A program made the translations under genes and the position numbers. Below the pieces are notes generated by a model. The model made no database searches. It saw only the letters and a list, made by a program, of their open reading frames with translations, and was not told the origin of the DNA. A stretch of DNA of 64,000 bases from JAHEJA01 sp965657215. Its GTDB lineage: Bacteria > Pseudomonadota > Alphaproteobacteria > Rhodobacterales > Rhodobacteraceae. Of this stretch, positions 46,256-55,427 are shown one piece after another; the stretch's first letter is position 1, and the number at the start of each line of letters is the position of its first letter. The stretch lies in NCBI GenBank assembly GCA_965657215.1, contig CBFHNR010000003.1:123136-187135 (forward strand), given 5' to 3'.

Positions 46256-48382
46256 TTACCCCTTGGGCATTCTCAGCACGATATCTTTTCCAAATCGTGT
46301 ATACCTGATCGCGTCTTCGGAAATGGCGGCGACCTTTCCGCCATCTATGCGGTCTCCGACCTCGACCATCTGGCGGCGACCAGATGAGAGGCGGACCAAG
46401 GCGCGGCGTTTGTTTCCTTTGCCAAAGACACCAATCAAATTGACCTTGCGAAGGTTGATTGAATTCTCATCCGTTGCACGCGCGGCCACAGTCCTTTTTG
46501 TTGGGGACGAGGGTTTAGTTGGCGTGGCGGTCACTTGGCGGGGAGTGATTTTCACCTTGGTGTTCAAATTCTTGGGACGTGCTTTGGGAACGCGCGTCTG
46601 GGCCATTTCGCGTGCAATACCAATCGGTGCGGCGTCTTCGGCATCTTCTTCGATCAAAGGTGCTGGGGGAACCAATTGCTTTGGTCTGACCTGAGGACGT
46701 AAGAGAGCCAAGCTGTTGCGCTGTTCTTGTAGCTGTTGGATTTCAGCTGAAATATCAGGTCGCGCTTTGGGGCGCAGATTTTGCAACGGGACCCCAGTCG
46801 CTCCCAGGGCAATCTGATCTTGGGCCTCGGGCGCTGGATCAGATCTAGGCGCAAGTGGGGGAACGATGTCCGGGCGCCCCAGATAAACCATATGGCCATC
46901 AGGGGACAATGTTCCCTCTTTGGTGGGAGTTACGACCCCATCAGTGTTGAATTCAAACACAGAGCCACTCGGCGCAGGAAGCCCCTGTCGGTTCAATAAG
47001 GTCTCTGTGCTAAAGCTACGCGGGCTTGGCAGGGCAATTGCGTCTTGTTGCAAAACACTTGGGTCGATTGAGGCAATATAGAGATCCCCCAGATCAATAG
47101 GGGCGACATCGTTGGGAATATCTGGCGACACAGGCCAAATGCCTGTGACCGCATAGCGACGTCGCAATTCATCTAAGGGAACTGAGTTTTCCTCTGTTTC
47201 AGTGGAGGCCTCGATTTCAGCAATACTCAGCTCGATTTCATCAGCCTCTGGTGAGGTTGGCTGAATTGACGCAATGTCAATTTCAGGCGCGTCGGATGCC
47301 TCATCAAGGATCGGCGGGGTAGGAGCCTCTTCGACAATGCTGACATCCAGGGAGGGATCAGGCAGCGCCGTTACATCAGGGGTTATATCTGGTTCGCTCA
47401 GTAAGGCGACATCCGTTTGGACCACTGCACTTGGTCGAATGAGTTGATAGGCGCCTGCCAAAGTCACCATAAAGAGCAGAGCCGCAATCCAGATCAGTGG
47501 CAATTTGCGACGTCGAACAAAGAGGCTTCGGCCCATTTCTCGCGCGCCAAAAACGGTTAGCTTGGCTTTTTCATCCTTGAGATCGTTTGAGGGGGCTAAG
47601 GGCTGAGGCGCTGCGATGGGTTTCGGTTTCGGTGGTTCAGCTTTTGAACGCTTGGAGACGAAAAAAGCACCAATGCCGCTCAGAGACGTTTCTTCTGGTG
47701 GCTCTTCTGTTTCGAGGACACCTGGTTTCTGAGAAACCACTGGCGTGTCTTGCACAGGCGCGACGTCAGGCGCAGGCCCGTCACTATTTTGTGCTCTCGT
47801 AAAGCTCAGGATTGGAAGGTCTTCGGCAGTTGGCTCTGCAACTGGTTCTGGAGGTGCCGGAACAATAATGATTTGTTCATCATCTCGATCAAGCGGACTT
47901 AATCCACGAAAGCTTCCAAAATGAACTTCGCCATCAAAGGCGCCTTCAGGGGCAATGGCCACATGCCCAAGCGGTGTAAAGCGATGCGCAATGGCGAAGC
48001 TTTCAGCTTCTTCTAAGGTTTCGAGCGCAACGGCAGCAACATAAACTTTGCTATCTTTGACGCACCAATCAAATCTTAGATCGGCGACAGGGTAGGGGGT
48101 CGTGCCTTCCAATTCTTGGCGAATGAAGGCTTCGATTGCGTCATCACTTTGGTCGGTGACTCCTGGCAAGACGAGATATTTGATCTGTTCGTTGGGAAGA
48201 ACAATTTTGACGTTGCTGACATCGTCAATGTCTCGCTCTGATTTTTCCCAGAGCTTGGCCATATCCTGTTCAAGCTGATCCGTGTCCAGCGACACCGAGC
48301 CACGTTCACACCAACCGTCATCAACCCGCTCAAGCAGGGTAATGCCGTTAAAAGAAAGTGAAAGTGCAAAATTTGCTTTCAT
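46256..48382 (-). CDS. Bitopic membrane protein: GspL/PilM-like N-terminus, GspC/PilP-like C-terminus
   Basis: 708 residues from ATG 48382; the frame opens further upstream but that part is noncoding in character. Residues about 1-160 look like an actin-like GspL/PilM cytoplasmic domain (KYLVLPG, FIRQELEGTTPYPVADLRFDW). A proline-rich linker leads to one membrane helix at about 276-296 (LPLIWIAALLFMVTLAGAY). A long acidic, proline-rich periplasmic region follows, then a C-terminal domain of about 60 residues (NLIGVFGKGNKRRALVRL, VEVGDRIDGGKVAAI) like the homology region of GspC or PilP. Function unknown; family assignment is by pattern. Divergent from the SIMPL gene. Confidence 0.7.
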   Translation of the reverse strand: MKANFALSLSFNGITLLERVDDGWCERGSVSLDTDQLEQDMAKLWEKSERDIDDVSNVKIVLPNEQIKYLVLPGVTDQSDDAIEAFIRQELEGTTPYPVADLRFDWCVKDSKVYVAAVALETLEEAESFAIAHRFTPLGHVAIAPEGAFDGEVHFGSFRGLSPLDRDDEQIIIVPAPPEPVAEPTAEDLPILSFTRAQNSDGPAPDVAPVQDTPVVSQKPGVLETEEPPEETSLSGIGAFFVSKRSKAEPPKPKPIAAPQPLAPSNDLKDEKAKLTVFGAREMGRSLFVRRRKLPLIWIAALLFMVTLAGAYQLIRPSAVVQTDVALLSEPDITPDVTALPDPSLDVSIVEEAPTPPILDEASDAPEIDIASIQPTSPEADEIELSIAEIEASTETEENSVPLDELRRRYAVTGIWPVSPDIPNDVAPIDLGDLYIASIDPSVLQQDAIALPSPRSFSTETLLNRQGLPAPSGSVFEFNTDGVVTPTKEGTLSPDGHMVYLGRPDIVPPLAPRSDPAPEAQDQIALGATGVPLQNLRPKARPDISAEIQQLQEQRNSLALLRPQVRPKQLVPPAPLIEEDAEDAAPIGIAREMAQTRVPKARPKNLNTKVKITPRQVTATPTKPSSPTKRTVAARATDENSINLRKVNLIGVFGKGNKRRALVRLSSGRRQMVEVGDRIDGGKVAAISEDAIRYTRFGKDIVLRMPKG

Positions 48383-48549
48383 GAGTTTCGGTGCGTTTGT
48401 TGCCAAGCTGTGACGCGCGGTTGCCCCCCACGCCTGTCGAAGTTTACAACAGCTGAGCCCAATCGCAAAGCGAAACCCTGCTGATGGCGAATTTGTGCTG
48501 TCTTTGCCTTTGAGTTCATGGGACAATTTTGACAAAGAGGAGAAATGAT

Positions 48550-49212
48550 ATGCGAATTTATCAATATCTAGTTGCGGCACTCCTTGCAGTGTCTAGCCCT
48601 GCGTTTTCTGAAACGGGTCAGATACATGTATCTGGTACTGGTGCCGTGAGTGTAATCCCCGATGAAATGACGATTTCTTGGCTGGTTTCAGTGGAATCAC
48701 CTCAAGCTGGCACGGCTTATCGTGAGATGTCTCAAGATGCGGCCAATTTGTTGGGCGCACTTAAGGGGATTGGTGTAGATGCCACTCAGATCCAAACACA
48801 AGATTTGCGGATATCTCAGCGTCGTGATTATGAGCGAAAAGATGTCTCTGGCTATGAGGCCGCGACACGATTGTCTATTCGTTTGAGCGATTTAACACTG
48901 CTCGATCCCGTTATCAATTTGTCCTCAACAATAGGGATGGGGGGCGTGCAGGGAATTTCTTTTGATGTTGCTGATAAATCTGATCATTTAAACACTGCAC
49001 GGGAATTGGCGGTTCAGGACGCTTTATCCAAGGCGAAAACTTATGCAGCTGCTGCTGGGGTGTCGCTTGGATCAATCGTGATGATATCAGAAGGAGGAAA
49101 TGGGCCGGCGCCCATGATGGAAATGGCCATGATGCGCAGTGATAGCCCCGTTTCCGTTGGAAGTCAGTCGCTGAGTGCGACGGTCACAGTGACCTTTGAT
49201 ATTGCGGAATAA
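48550..49212 (+). CDS. SIMPL-domain (DUF541) periplasmic protein
   Basis: 220 residues from ATG 48550 (GAGGAG upstream). Signal peptide ending PAFSE, then one SIMPL domain: GQIHVSGTGAVSVIPDEM at the start, mid RDYERKDVSGYEA, and the C-terminal SVGSQSLSATVTVTFDI. E. coli YggE of this family lowers oxidative stress; mechanism unclear. It is divergent from the GspL-like gene and convergent with metY. Confidence 0.92.
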   Translation: MRIYQYLVAALLAVSSPAFSETGQIHVSGTGAVSVIPDEMTISWLVSVESPQAGTAYREMSQDAANLLGALKGIGVDATQIQTQDLRISQRRDYERKDVSGYEAATRLSIRLSDLTLLDPVINLSSTIGMGGVQGISFDVADKSDHLNTARELAVQDALSKAKTYAAAAGVSLGSIVMISEGGNGPAPMMEMAMMRSDSPVSVGSQSLSATVTVTFDIAE

Positions 49213-49234
49213 GGCCTCGCACTAGACGAGGCCT
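49212..49234. terminator. Bidirectional hairpin between SIMPL gene and metY
   Basis: Perfect 8-bp arms AGGCCTCG/CGAGGCCT with a 7-base loop between two convergent stops. Confidence 0.7.
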
Positions 49235-49241
49235 AATCACT

Positions 49242-50531
49242 TTATTTCGCGTTATCGAGCGCTTGTTTCAAATCTGCAATGAGGTCATCGGCGTCTTCGA
49301 TGCCGATGGAAATGCGAACCACATTTGGTCCTGCCCCTGCTGCGATTTGTTGTTCTGTAGTCAATTGACGGTGCGTGGTTGAGGCCGAGTGAATGACCAA
49401 AGACCGCGCATCCCCAAGGTTGGCAACGTGGCTAAAGATTTCCAAGTTATCAACGAATTTGACACAAGAGTCATAGCCACCCTTGAGGGCCACAGTGAAC
49501 AAGCCACCTGCACCCTTGGGACAAATCTTTTCAACAAGGTGATTATACGGGGAGCTTTCCAAGCCCGCGTAGGTCACGTAATCCACGGCTGGATGGGTTT
49601 CCAACCACTTGGAAATCTTATGCGCATTGGCAACATGACGATCCATCCTCAACGACAGCGTTTCAATCCCCATCAAGGTGTAATGCGCCGCTTGTGGGTT
49701 CATGGTCATGCCCAAATCGCGCAGGCCAATTGCGATCCCATGGAACGTAAAGGCGAGTGGCCCGAAGGTTTCATGAAAGCGCAGCCCGTGATAGGCGGGC
49801 TCAGGATCGGACAAAGACGGGAATTTGCCAGAGGCGGTCCAGTCGAAATTGCCGCTATCCACAACGCAGCCGCCAGTCACTGTGCCATTGCCAGTCAGGT
49901 ATTTTGTCGTTGAGTGCACAACCAATGACGCCCCATGTTCGATTGGGCGGCACAGATAGGGTGTCGCCGTAGTATTATCGACGATCAATGGGATCTCTGC
50001 GTCATTTGCGATCGCACTTACCGCGTCCAAATCTGTAATGTGACCACCTGGATTTGCGATAGCTTCGCAGAATACCGCGCGGGTGTCTTCGTTGATTGCG
50101 GCTTTGATTGCATCCATATCGTCAAAATCAACGAAAGTCGCAGACCACCCAAACCGCTTAATCGTTTGGCTAAGCTGCGTGATCGTTCCACCATAAAGGC
50201 GAGAAGAGGCCACGATGTTTTTGCCTGGTGACATAAGAGGGAACAGCGCCATCAATTGCGCCGCGTGACCCGAGGAACAGCACACCGCACCTACGCCACC
50301 CTCTAAGGTCGCTATGCGTTCTTGTAGTGCGGCAACAGTTGGGTTGGTTAGACGAGAATAGATGTATCCAACTTCTTGCAAATTGAACAAGGCGGCTGCG
50401 TGATCTGCGTCGCGAAACACATAGGCTGTGCTTTGATAAATGGGCACTTGGCGCGCGCCAGTTGCAGGGTCTGGTCGAGCGCCTGCGTGAATTTGCAAAG
50501 TGTCAAAACCATATGTGGGTCCATTGCTCAT
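49242..50531 (-). CDS. metY: O-acetylhomoserine sulfhydrylase
   Basis: PLP enzyme that joins O-acetylhomoserine and sulfide to give homocysteine (direct sulfhydrylation). 429 residues, the length of the OAH sulfhydrylase branch rather than cystathionine gamma-synthase (about 390). It begins TYGFDTLQIHAGARPDPATG; the PLP lysine is in HSTTKYLTGNGT near residue 210. No MetR box or full SAM-II riboswitch was found upstream. Works in the same pathway as metF, about 21 kb away. Confidence 0.95.
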   Translation of the reverse strand: MSNGPTYGFDTLQIHAGARPDPATGARQVPIYQSTAYVFRDADHAAALFNLQEVGYIYSRLTNPTVAALQERIATLEGGVGAVCCSSGHAAQLMALFPLMSPGKNIVASSRLYGGTITQLSQTIKRFGWSATFVDFDDMDAIKAAINEDTRAVFCEAIANPGGHITDLDAVSAIANDAEIPLIVDNTTATPYLCRPIEHGASLVVHSTTKYLTGNGTVTGGCVVDSGNFDWTASGKFPSLSDPEPAYHGLRFHETFGPLAFTFHGIAIGLRDLGMTMNPQAAHYTLMGIETLSLRMDRHVANAHKISKWLETHPAVDYVTYAGLESSPYNHLVEKICPKGAGGLFTVALKGGYDSCVKFVDNLEIFSHVANLGDARSLVIHSASTTHRQLTTEQQIAAGAGPNVVRISIGIEDADDLIADLKQALDNAK

Positions 50532-50599
50532 GGGTCATACTCCGTTGGAAAAGGGTTGCGCTATGTAAAGCAAAGCTGCAACCAGAGTACAAGCAAAAG

Positions 50600-50625
50600 C
50601 CGCCACAATCACCAGAAAGTGGCGG
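50600..50625 (-). terminator. Terminator hairpin after the GT-A-like gene
   Basis: Perfect stem CCGCCAC/GTGGCGG; on the minus strand the 3' arm is followed by CTTTTGCTT, a few bases after the stop at 50630. It isolates metY from the upstream gene. Confidence 0.7.
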
Positions 50626-50629
50626 ATGG

Positions 50630-51619
50630 TTAGCGCATCCAGAACCCTTCTGATTTAATTTTATTGCGAATTGCGCGCTCTTTGCGAGGAAGATCATTTT
50701 GATCAAACAAGTCGCGCACCTTTTGTCCGCGCCCTTGATAAATCATGCGCTTCATCGGCTCATAGTTTTTCAGAACCTTTTTGATTTTATTTGGTGCTGT
50801 AACCTCTTCTAAGACGTTCACAGCCTTGTCCGACTCTTTTGCATAAAGCAAAGGTAACATTCGATAATGGCAACTCACTGAGCCATCTAAATACCCATCT
50901 TCAAGCGCATCACGCCCGCCGCCAAAACTATGGATTACCAAAGGAAGGGCGACTTGGTCCAGCCACGGATCTAGGGTCTGGCATTCGATTTCTTTGGGGC
51001 CATTCCATTTGATGTCATGTGCATATTCGGCGAAGCGATCACCGAATTGTTTGGGGCATTTGTAATAAAAGAACCCCGCGTTAAAATAAGAGTAGCGCCG
51101 CCAGTATTCATCAGGTTGGCTCAAATCAAGCGAGCTTTCGAAATCTAATCCAAATTGATCATACAGCGATTTCCAAGTCTCAGTATATCCAGGTCCATAG
51201 AGCTCAATCTCTGGCCAAGTTCCTTCGACTTTCTTCGATGCACTTGGGCGATCAAAATCAAAGGGAACATTCGAGATGTCATCCAATATCAATGTGTCCG
51301 AGTCAAAAAAGACAAAGGGTTCATTTTCGGGAAGTGCCTGCAAGCATTCAATTTTGTTGCCGTATGGGTAATATTCACCAAATAGCTTGTTTTCAAACTG
51401 AATGATGTTTCCGCCCAACGCTCCGATCAAATCCCGCACCTCTGCGTCATTCATTTTCGGATTGCGCGTCCATTTTTCGGTATGCTCGGGTTCGGCGACA
51501 AAGATTTTTCCAGAGAAATTCGGCGATGTTGCGCGAAGGGACACCAAGAACAACGCAGCCTCATACTGAAGACGCCCAGATTGACCGACAATCACGATAT
51601 TAAACGGCGGTGTACTCAT
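50630..51619 (-). CDS. Putative GT-A-fold glycosyltransferase-like protein
   Basis: 329 residues from ATG 51619 (GGGGAAAG upstream). FNIVIVGQSGRLQYEAALFL opens the protein and VFFDSDTLIL near residue 98 is a DxD-like metal/nucleotide-sugar motif; YFNAGFFYYK and DQVALPLVIHSFGGG fit the later part of GT-A enzymes that handle sugar nucleotides. No signal or membrane helix. I cannot name the family or acceptor. It lies upstream of metY but is cut off by a terminator, and is divergent from the phytase-like gene. Confidence 0.6.
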   Translation of the reverse strand: MSTPPFNIVIVGQSGRLQYEAALFLVSLRATSPNFSGKIFVAEPEHTEKWTRNPKMNDAEVRDLIGALGGNIIQFENKLFGEYYPYGNKIECLQALPENEPFVFFDSDTLILDDISNVPFDFDRPSASKKVEGTWPEIELYGPGYTETWKSLYDQFGLDFESSLDLSQPDEYWRRYSYFNAGFFYYKCPKQFGDRFAEYAHDIKWNGPKEIECQTLDPWLDQVALPLVIHSFGGGRDALEDGYLDGSVSCHYRMLPLLYAKESDKAVNVLEEVTAPNKIKKVLKNYEPMKRMIYQGRGQKVRDLFDQNDLPRKERAIRNKIKSEGFWMR

Positions 51620-51906
51620 ATCTTTCCCCATACTACACAACGGTGCTAACGGGTTTCCCCATAAAAGAAAACCCAACGGGGGTCTGGTAAAGTAGAATTG
51701 CGGCAATTTTAAGAGAAGCTTTGGCTTTTTACATCAGGCAAGTTCAGAGCAATCGCAAAGTATTGTGAATAAATTCATAGCGATTTATTGAAGCAAAATT
51801 ACACCTCAATGTCATACGTGTTAAATTTACAAAACTTTCACGATTACTCTAACAAACCATCACATTCCGTCTGGATGCTTGGCCTCAGTCTAAACAGGAG
51901 GCCCCC

Positions 51907-54081
51907 ATGGGTAAGTTTTTATTCTATACAGTATCCGCTTGTGCGCTCGCAGCCGGAGCAGCACATGCCGAAAACAATTTTAATCGCATCGCAAGTTTTC
52001 CAACATGGACAAACATTGCGGCTGGCGAAGATCAAAACCGTGAAACATCTGCTGAAATCATTGCGGCAACTGCAGACGGGATGACGTTGGTTTATACCGA
52101 TAGCCCCCTTGGCGTCTTGGGTCGCATCGACATCACAGATCCGCGCAATCCAAAACCACTCGGCAATATTGCACTTGATGGCGAACCGACTGCCGTGAGC
52201 ATCATCGGGAACACAGCCGTTGCTGGCGTCAATACATCTGAGAGCTATGTCAAGCCATCGGGCTATGCGCTACAACTTGACATCTCAACGGGCACAGAGA
52301 TTGCGCGCTGTGATTTGGGTGGTCAACCTGACTCAGTTGCCGTTTCACCAGACGGATCATTGGTTGCGGTTGCAATCGAAAATGAACGTGACGAAGATCT
52401 TGGTGATGGCCGCACTGGCCAAATGCCTGCAGGTTATCTTGCTCTTGTATCCGTTGAAAACGGCACATTGAACTGCGACAGCCTTAACAAAGTTGACTTG
52501 ACAGGTTTGGCAGAGGTTGACGGACATGATCCAGAGCCTGAATTCGTCTCAATCAACGCATTGAACGAAACAGTTGTGACCTTGCAAGAAAACAATCACA
52601 TGGTTGTTGTTGGCCAAGACGGAACAGTCATCAATCACTTCTCCGCAGGTGCCGTTGATCTAACTGAGATTGACACCGTCGATGAACGCGCAATTCTACG
52701 CTTCACGGATAGCCAAATGGACCGCAAGCGTGAGTCTGATGCGGTTAAGTGGATCGATGATGCGCATTTTGCCACTGCAAACGAAGGTGACATGGATGGC
52801 GGATCTCGTGGTTGGACGATTTTCAACAAAGATGGCTCAGTTGTCTATGAAAGCGCCGCCTCATTTGAGCATGCGTTGATCCAAATCGGTCACTACCCTG
52901 ACAAGCGCTCAGATTCAAAAGGCGTTGAACCAGAATCCATCGAAGCGGCAACCTTTGGCGGCACACCAATGATTTTCGTCGGATCCGAGCGTGGATCTGC
53001 CGTTGGTGTTTATGATGCCTCAAACCCATCTGCGCCAGAGCTGAAACAGATCCTACCATCAGGCATTGGGCCAGAGGGATATGTTGCAATTCCTGATCGC
53101 AACTTGCTCATCTCAGCTAACGAAGTTGATTTGATCGAAGATGGCGGCGTACGTAGCCACGTGATGGTTTATGAATATCAAGATGCGCCAGCCTCTTATC
53201 CGCATTTGACATCTGCTGGTGCAGATGAGCTTATCGGTTGGGGTGCGATCTCTGGAATGGTTGCGGACAAAGACGGTATTGTCTGGGCTGTGAACGACAG
53301 CTTCTACCTCTTCCAGCCAACGATCTTTAAAATTGACACGAACGTCACACCGGCACGCATCGTTGATGCTATTCCCGTTGTTCGTCAGGATGGAAACCCT
53401 GCACAGCAAATCGACATGGAAGGCATCACATTGGATGGCAAAGGCGGTTTCTATGTTGCCTCAGAAGGCCGCACAGACCGTGTTATCCCGCATGCAATTT
53501 ACCATGTCTCTGCGGAGGGTGTGATCGCCAATCGCAAAGGCGAAATCGGGTTGCCATCTGAATTGATGGCTGTTGAAAAACGCTTTGGCTTTGAAGGCAT
53601 CACCAAAGTGGGTGATACACTTTGGATGGCGGTTCAGCGTGAATGGGCGGATGATCCAAAACATCACGTAAAATTGGTGTCCTATAACCTAGAAACCAAA
53701 GAATGGGGTGCGGTGCATTACCCAACTGCAAAACCTGATCAAGGATGGGTTGGCCTTTCTGAAATTACAGCACATGGTGATTACTTTTACATCATTGAAC
53801 GTGACAATCAGATCGGATCAAACGCTGTCACCAAAAAGCTTTACCGCGTCGCTGCTTCGCAGATGGTGCCCGCCAAGCTTGGTGAAACCTTGCCAGTTGT
53901 GACCAAAGAATTGGTCAGAGACCTTCTACCAGACCTTACTTCAACAGGTGGATATGTTGTCGACAAAGTCGAAGGTTTGGCCATTTTCGACGATGGCACA
54001 ACTTGGATCTCAACAGACAATGACGGTGTTGATGATAGCTCAGGTGAAACAATGTTCTGGTCAATCGGCTCTGTGAACTAA
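51907..54081 (+). CDS. Exported beta-propeller protein with esterase-like (phytase-type) domain
   Basis: 724 residues, signal peptide ending AAHAEN, AGGAGG upstream. Residues about 25-400 carry WD-like propeller repeats (SIIGNTAVAGVN, SVAVSPDGSLVAVA). Residues about 420-720 match the esterase-like activity of phytase family (WGAISGMVADKDGIVWAVND, DMEGITLDGKGGFYVASEGR, GFEGITKVGDTLWMAVQ). Probably periplasmic hydrolysis of a phosphorus- or ester-containing substrate; the true substrate is unknown. Single gene with strong terminator. Confidence 0.85.
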   Translation: MGKFLFYTVSACALAAGAAHAENNFNRIASFPTWTNIAAGEDQNRETSAEIIAATADGMTLVYTDSPLGVLGRIDITDPRNPKPLGNIALDGEPTAVSIIGNTAVAGVNTSESYVKPSGYALQLDISTGTEIARCDLGGQPDSVAVSPDGSLVAVAIENERDEDLGDGRTGQMPAGYLALVSVENGTLNCDSLNKVDLTGLAEVDGHDPEPEFVSINALNETVVTLQENNHMVVVGQDGTVINHFSAGAVDLTEIDTVDERAILRFTDSQMDRKRESDAVKWIDDAHFATANEGDMDGGSRGWTIFNKDGSVVYESAASFEHALIQIGHYPDKRSDSKGVEPESIEAATFGGTPMIFVGSERGSAVGVYDASNPSAPELKQILPSGIGPEGYVAIPDRNLLISANEVDLIEDGGVRSHVMVYEYQDAPASYPHLTSAGADELIGWGAISGMVADKDGIVWAVNDSFYLFQPTIFKIDTNVTPARIVDAIPVVRQDGNPAQQIDMEGITLDGKGGFYVASEGRTDRVIPHAIYHVSAEGVIANRKGEIGLPSELMAVEKRFGFEGITKVGDTLWMAVQREWADDPKHHVKLVSYNLETKEWGAVHYPTAKPDQGWVGLSEITAHGDYFYIIERDNQIGSNAVTKKLYRVAASQMVPAKLGETLPVVTKELVRDLLPDLTSTGGYVVDKVEGLAIFDDGTTWISTDNDGVDDSSGETMFWSIGSVN

Positions 54082-54090
54082 TAAAATCCC

Positions 54091-54127
54091 TTGCTGCCCT
54101 CATGTTTGATGAGGGCAGCAATTTTTT
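54091..54127 (+). terminator. Strong intrinsic terminator after the phytase-like gene
   Basis: 13-bp perfect stem TTGCTGCCCTCAT/ATGAGGGCAGCAA with a 5-base loop, then TTTTTT. Confidence 0.93.
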
Positions 54128-54175
54128 GGAAAAGCTTCCTGTGACGTGATTATTCGCGTTTATATATTAAACGGG

Positions 54176-54198
54176 CACCACATTCGTGTGGTGTTTTT
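54176..54198 (+). terminator. Second terminator with TTCG loop
   Basis: Perfect CACCACA/TGTGGTG stem closed by TTCG and followed by TTTTTG. No gene precedes it within 95 bases except the already terminated phytase-like gene. TATATT at 54163-54168 could be a -10 box just before it. Confidence 0.8.
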
Positions 54199-54301
54199 GT
54201 TTGGGGGCAGTGTGGCATAGCTTGGACGAGTTGGCAAAATCCAAGCCTCAACGACGGATTTATGAACCAATATCAACGACATATTAGAGAGGAATGGAAA
54301 G

Positions 54302-54385
54302 TGGTGGGCGACCTAGGAATCGAACCTAGCGTGCGTCTCCGCGAGGGAGTTACAGTCCCCTGCCACACCTTGCGGCCTGTCGCCC
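54302..54385 (-). tRNA. tRNA-Tyr (anticodon GTA)
   Basis: 84 bases including CCA. Acceptor GGGCGAC/GTCGCCC, anticodon loop CTGTAAC (GTA), class II variable arm with GCG-GAGA-CGC, T arm CTAGG/CCTAG. Position 8 reads A and 14 reads C instead of the near-universal U8 and A14. Confidence 0.95.
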
Positions 54386-54515
54386 ACTTTCCTGCATCAG
54401 CAGAATGTGAGGGGTGATTACCTGCCTCAAAAAGCATCGTCAACAGGAAAATCCCTTGAAATTGCATATGTCTTTGTCGCACAAGGCAGAACGCATGAGA
54501 AAAAGGTCGGAAATC

Positions 54516-55298
54516 ATGAAAAAACCAAAGTGGGTCGTCGAAAAAGAACAGGCTAAACGTGCCGCAGCTGCTGAAACAGTTTGGCTTTTTGGCCTTCATG
54601 CCGTGCGTGATGCGCTTTTGAATCCGAAACGGGACCGTTTGCGGTTGGTTTTGACCAAAAATGCCTATGACAAATTGAAAGAGGCGGTGGATGAGTCGGG
54701 AATGGAGCCTGAAATGGCCGACCCACGCAAATTCAGTGTTCCAATTGATTCTGGCTCTGTGCATCAGGGAGCCGCTCTTGAAGTTAAGCCGTTGAATTGG
54801 GGCGGATTACAAGATCATGCCTTTGCCCAAGGTGACTTACCACCACGTTTGGTGTTGTTGGATCAAGTGACCGATCCTCACAATGTGGGGGCAATTCTTC
54901 GAAGCGCCGAAGTCTTTGGGGCGCAGGCTGTTATCGGAACCCAACGCCATAGTGCACCAGAAACAGGGGCGCTTGCGAAAACCGCGAGCGGTGCTTTGGA
55001 ACGTCAACCTTATTTGAGGCTTCGCAACTTGTCCGATGCAATTGTTGAGTTGCAGAATGCGGGATACCTTGTGCTTGGTTTGGATGGCGAGGCCGAGCAA
55101 ACCTTGGATCAGGTAATCGACGGAAAACAGGATCGCGCGATTGCTTTGGTTTTGGGGGCAGAAGGTCCAGGACTTCGCCACAAAACCAAAGAAACTGTTG
55201 ATCAATTAGTGCGCATTGATTTCGCCCGCGATTTTGGATCGCTTAATGTTTCAAATGCAGCGGCGGTTGCTCTTTATGCGGTTGGCAAGCGGTCTTAG
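54516..55298 (+). CDS. rlmB: SpoU/TrmH-family RNA 2'-O-methyltransferase, RlmB-like
   Basis: 260 residues from ATG 54516; longer starts upstream are possible but less likely. Residues about 18-85 form the substrate-binding L30e-like domain (ETVWLFGLHAVRDAL). The SPOUT knot shows DQVTDPHNVGAILRSAEVFG near 120, LVLGAEGPGLR near 210 and LNVSNAAAVALY near 243, the three SpoU motifs that bind SAM. RlmB methylates G2251 of 23S rRNA; paralogues with other targets exist. It follows tRNA-Tyr on the opposite strand. Confidence 0.9.
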   Translation: MKKPKWVVEKEQAKRAAAAETVWLFGLHAVRDALLNPKRDRLRLVLTKNAYDKLKEAVDESGMEPEMADPRKFSVPIDSGSVHQGAALEVKPLNWGGLQDHAFAQGDLPPRLVLLDQVTDPHNVGAILRSAEVFGAQAVIGTQRHSAPETGALAKTASGALERQPYLRLRNLSDAIVELQNAGYLVLGLDGEAEQTLDQVIDGKQDRAIALVLGAEGPGLRHKTKETVDQLVRIDFARDFGSLNVSNAAAVALYAVGKRS

Positions 55299-55427
55299 TC
55301 GTTCAAAGAGTTGGAATTTCTAGCGTTTAAGCCCAAGCACGCTCAAAAATCAGATATTTCAAATCCACGTCGCTCAAGGGCTTAAATTTTCGAAAAAGGA
55401 CCTTATATCTGCTGAAAAGGAACAGAT

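Noticed and set aside
50532..50640. SAM-II riboswitch before metY
   Set aside because: Words such as GGTGATT and GTTGCAGC are present on the minus strand, but the paired CCACG and the GCTAAA end of the consensus are missing; the first part is better explained as a terminator hairpin.
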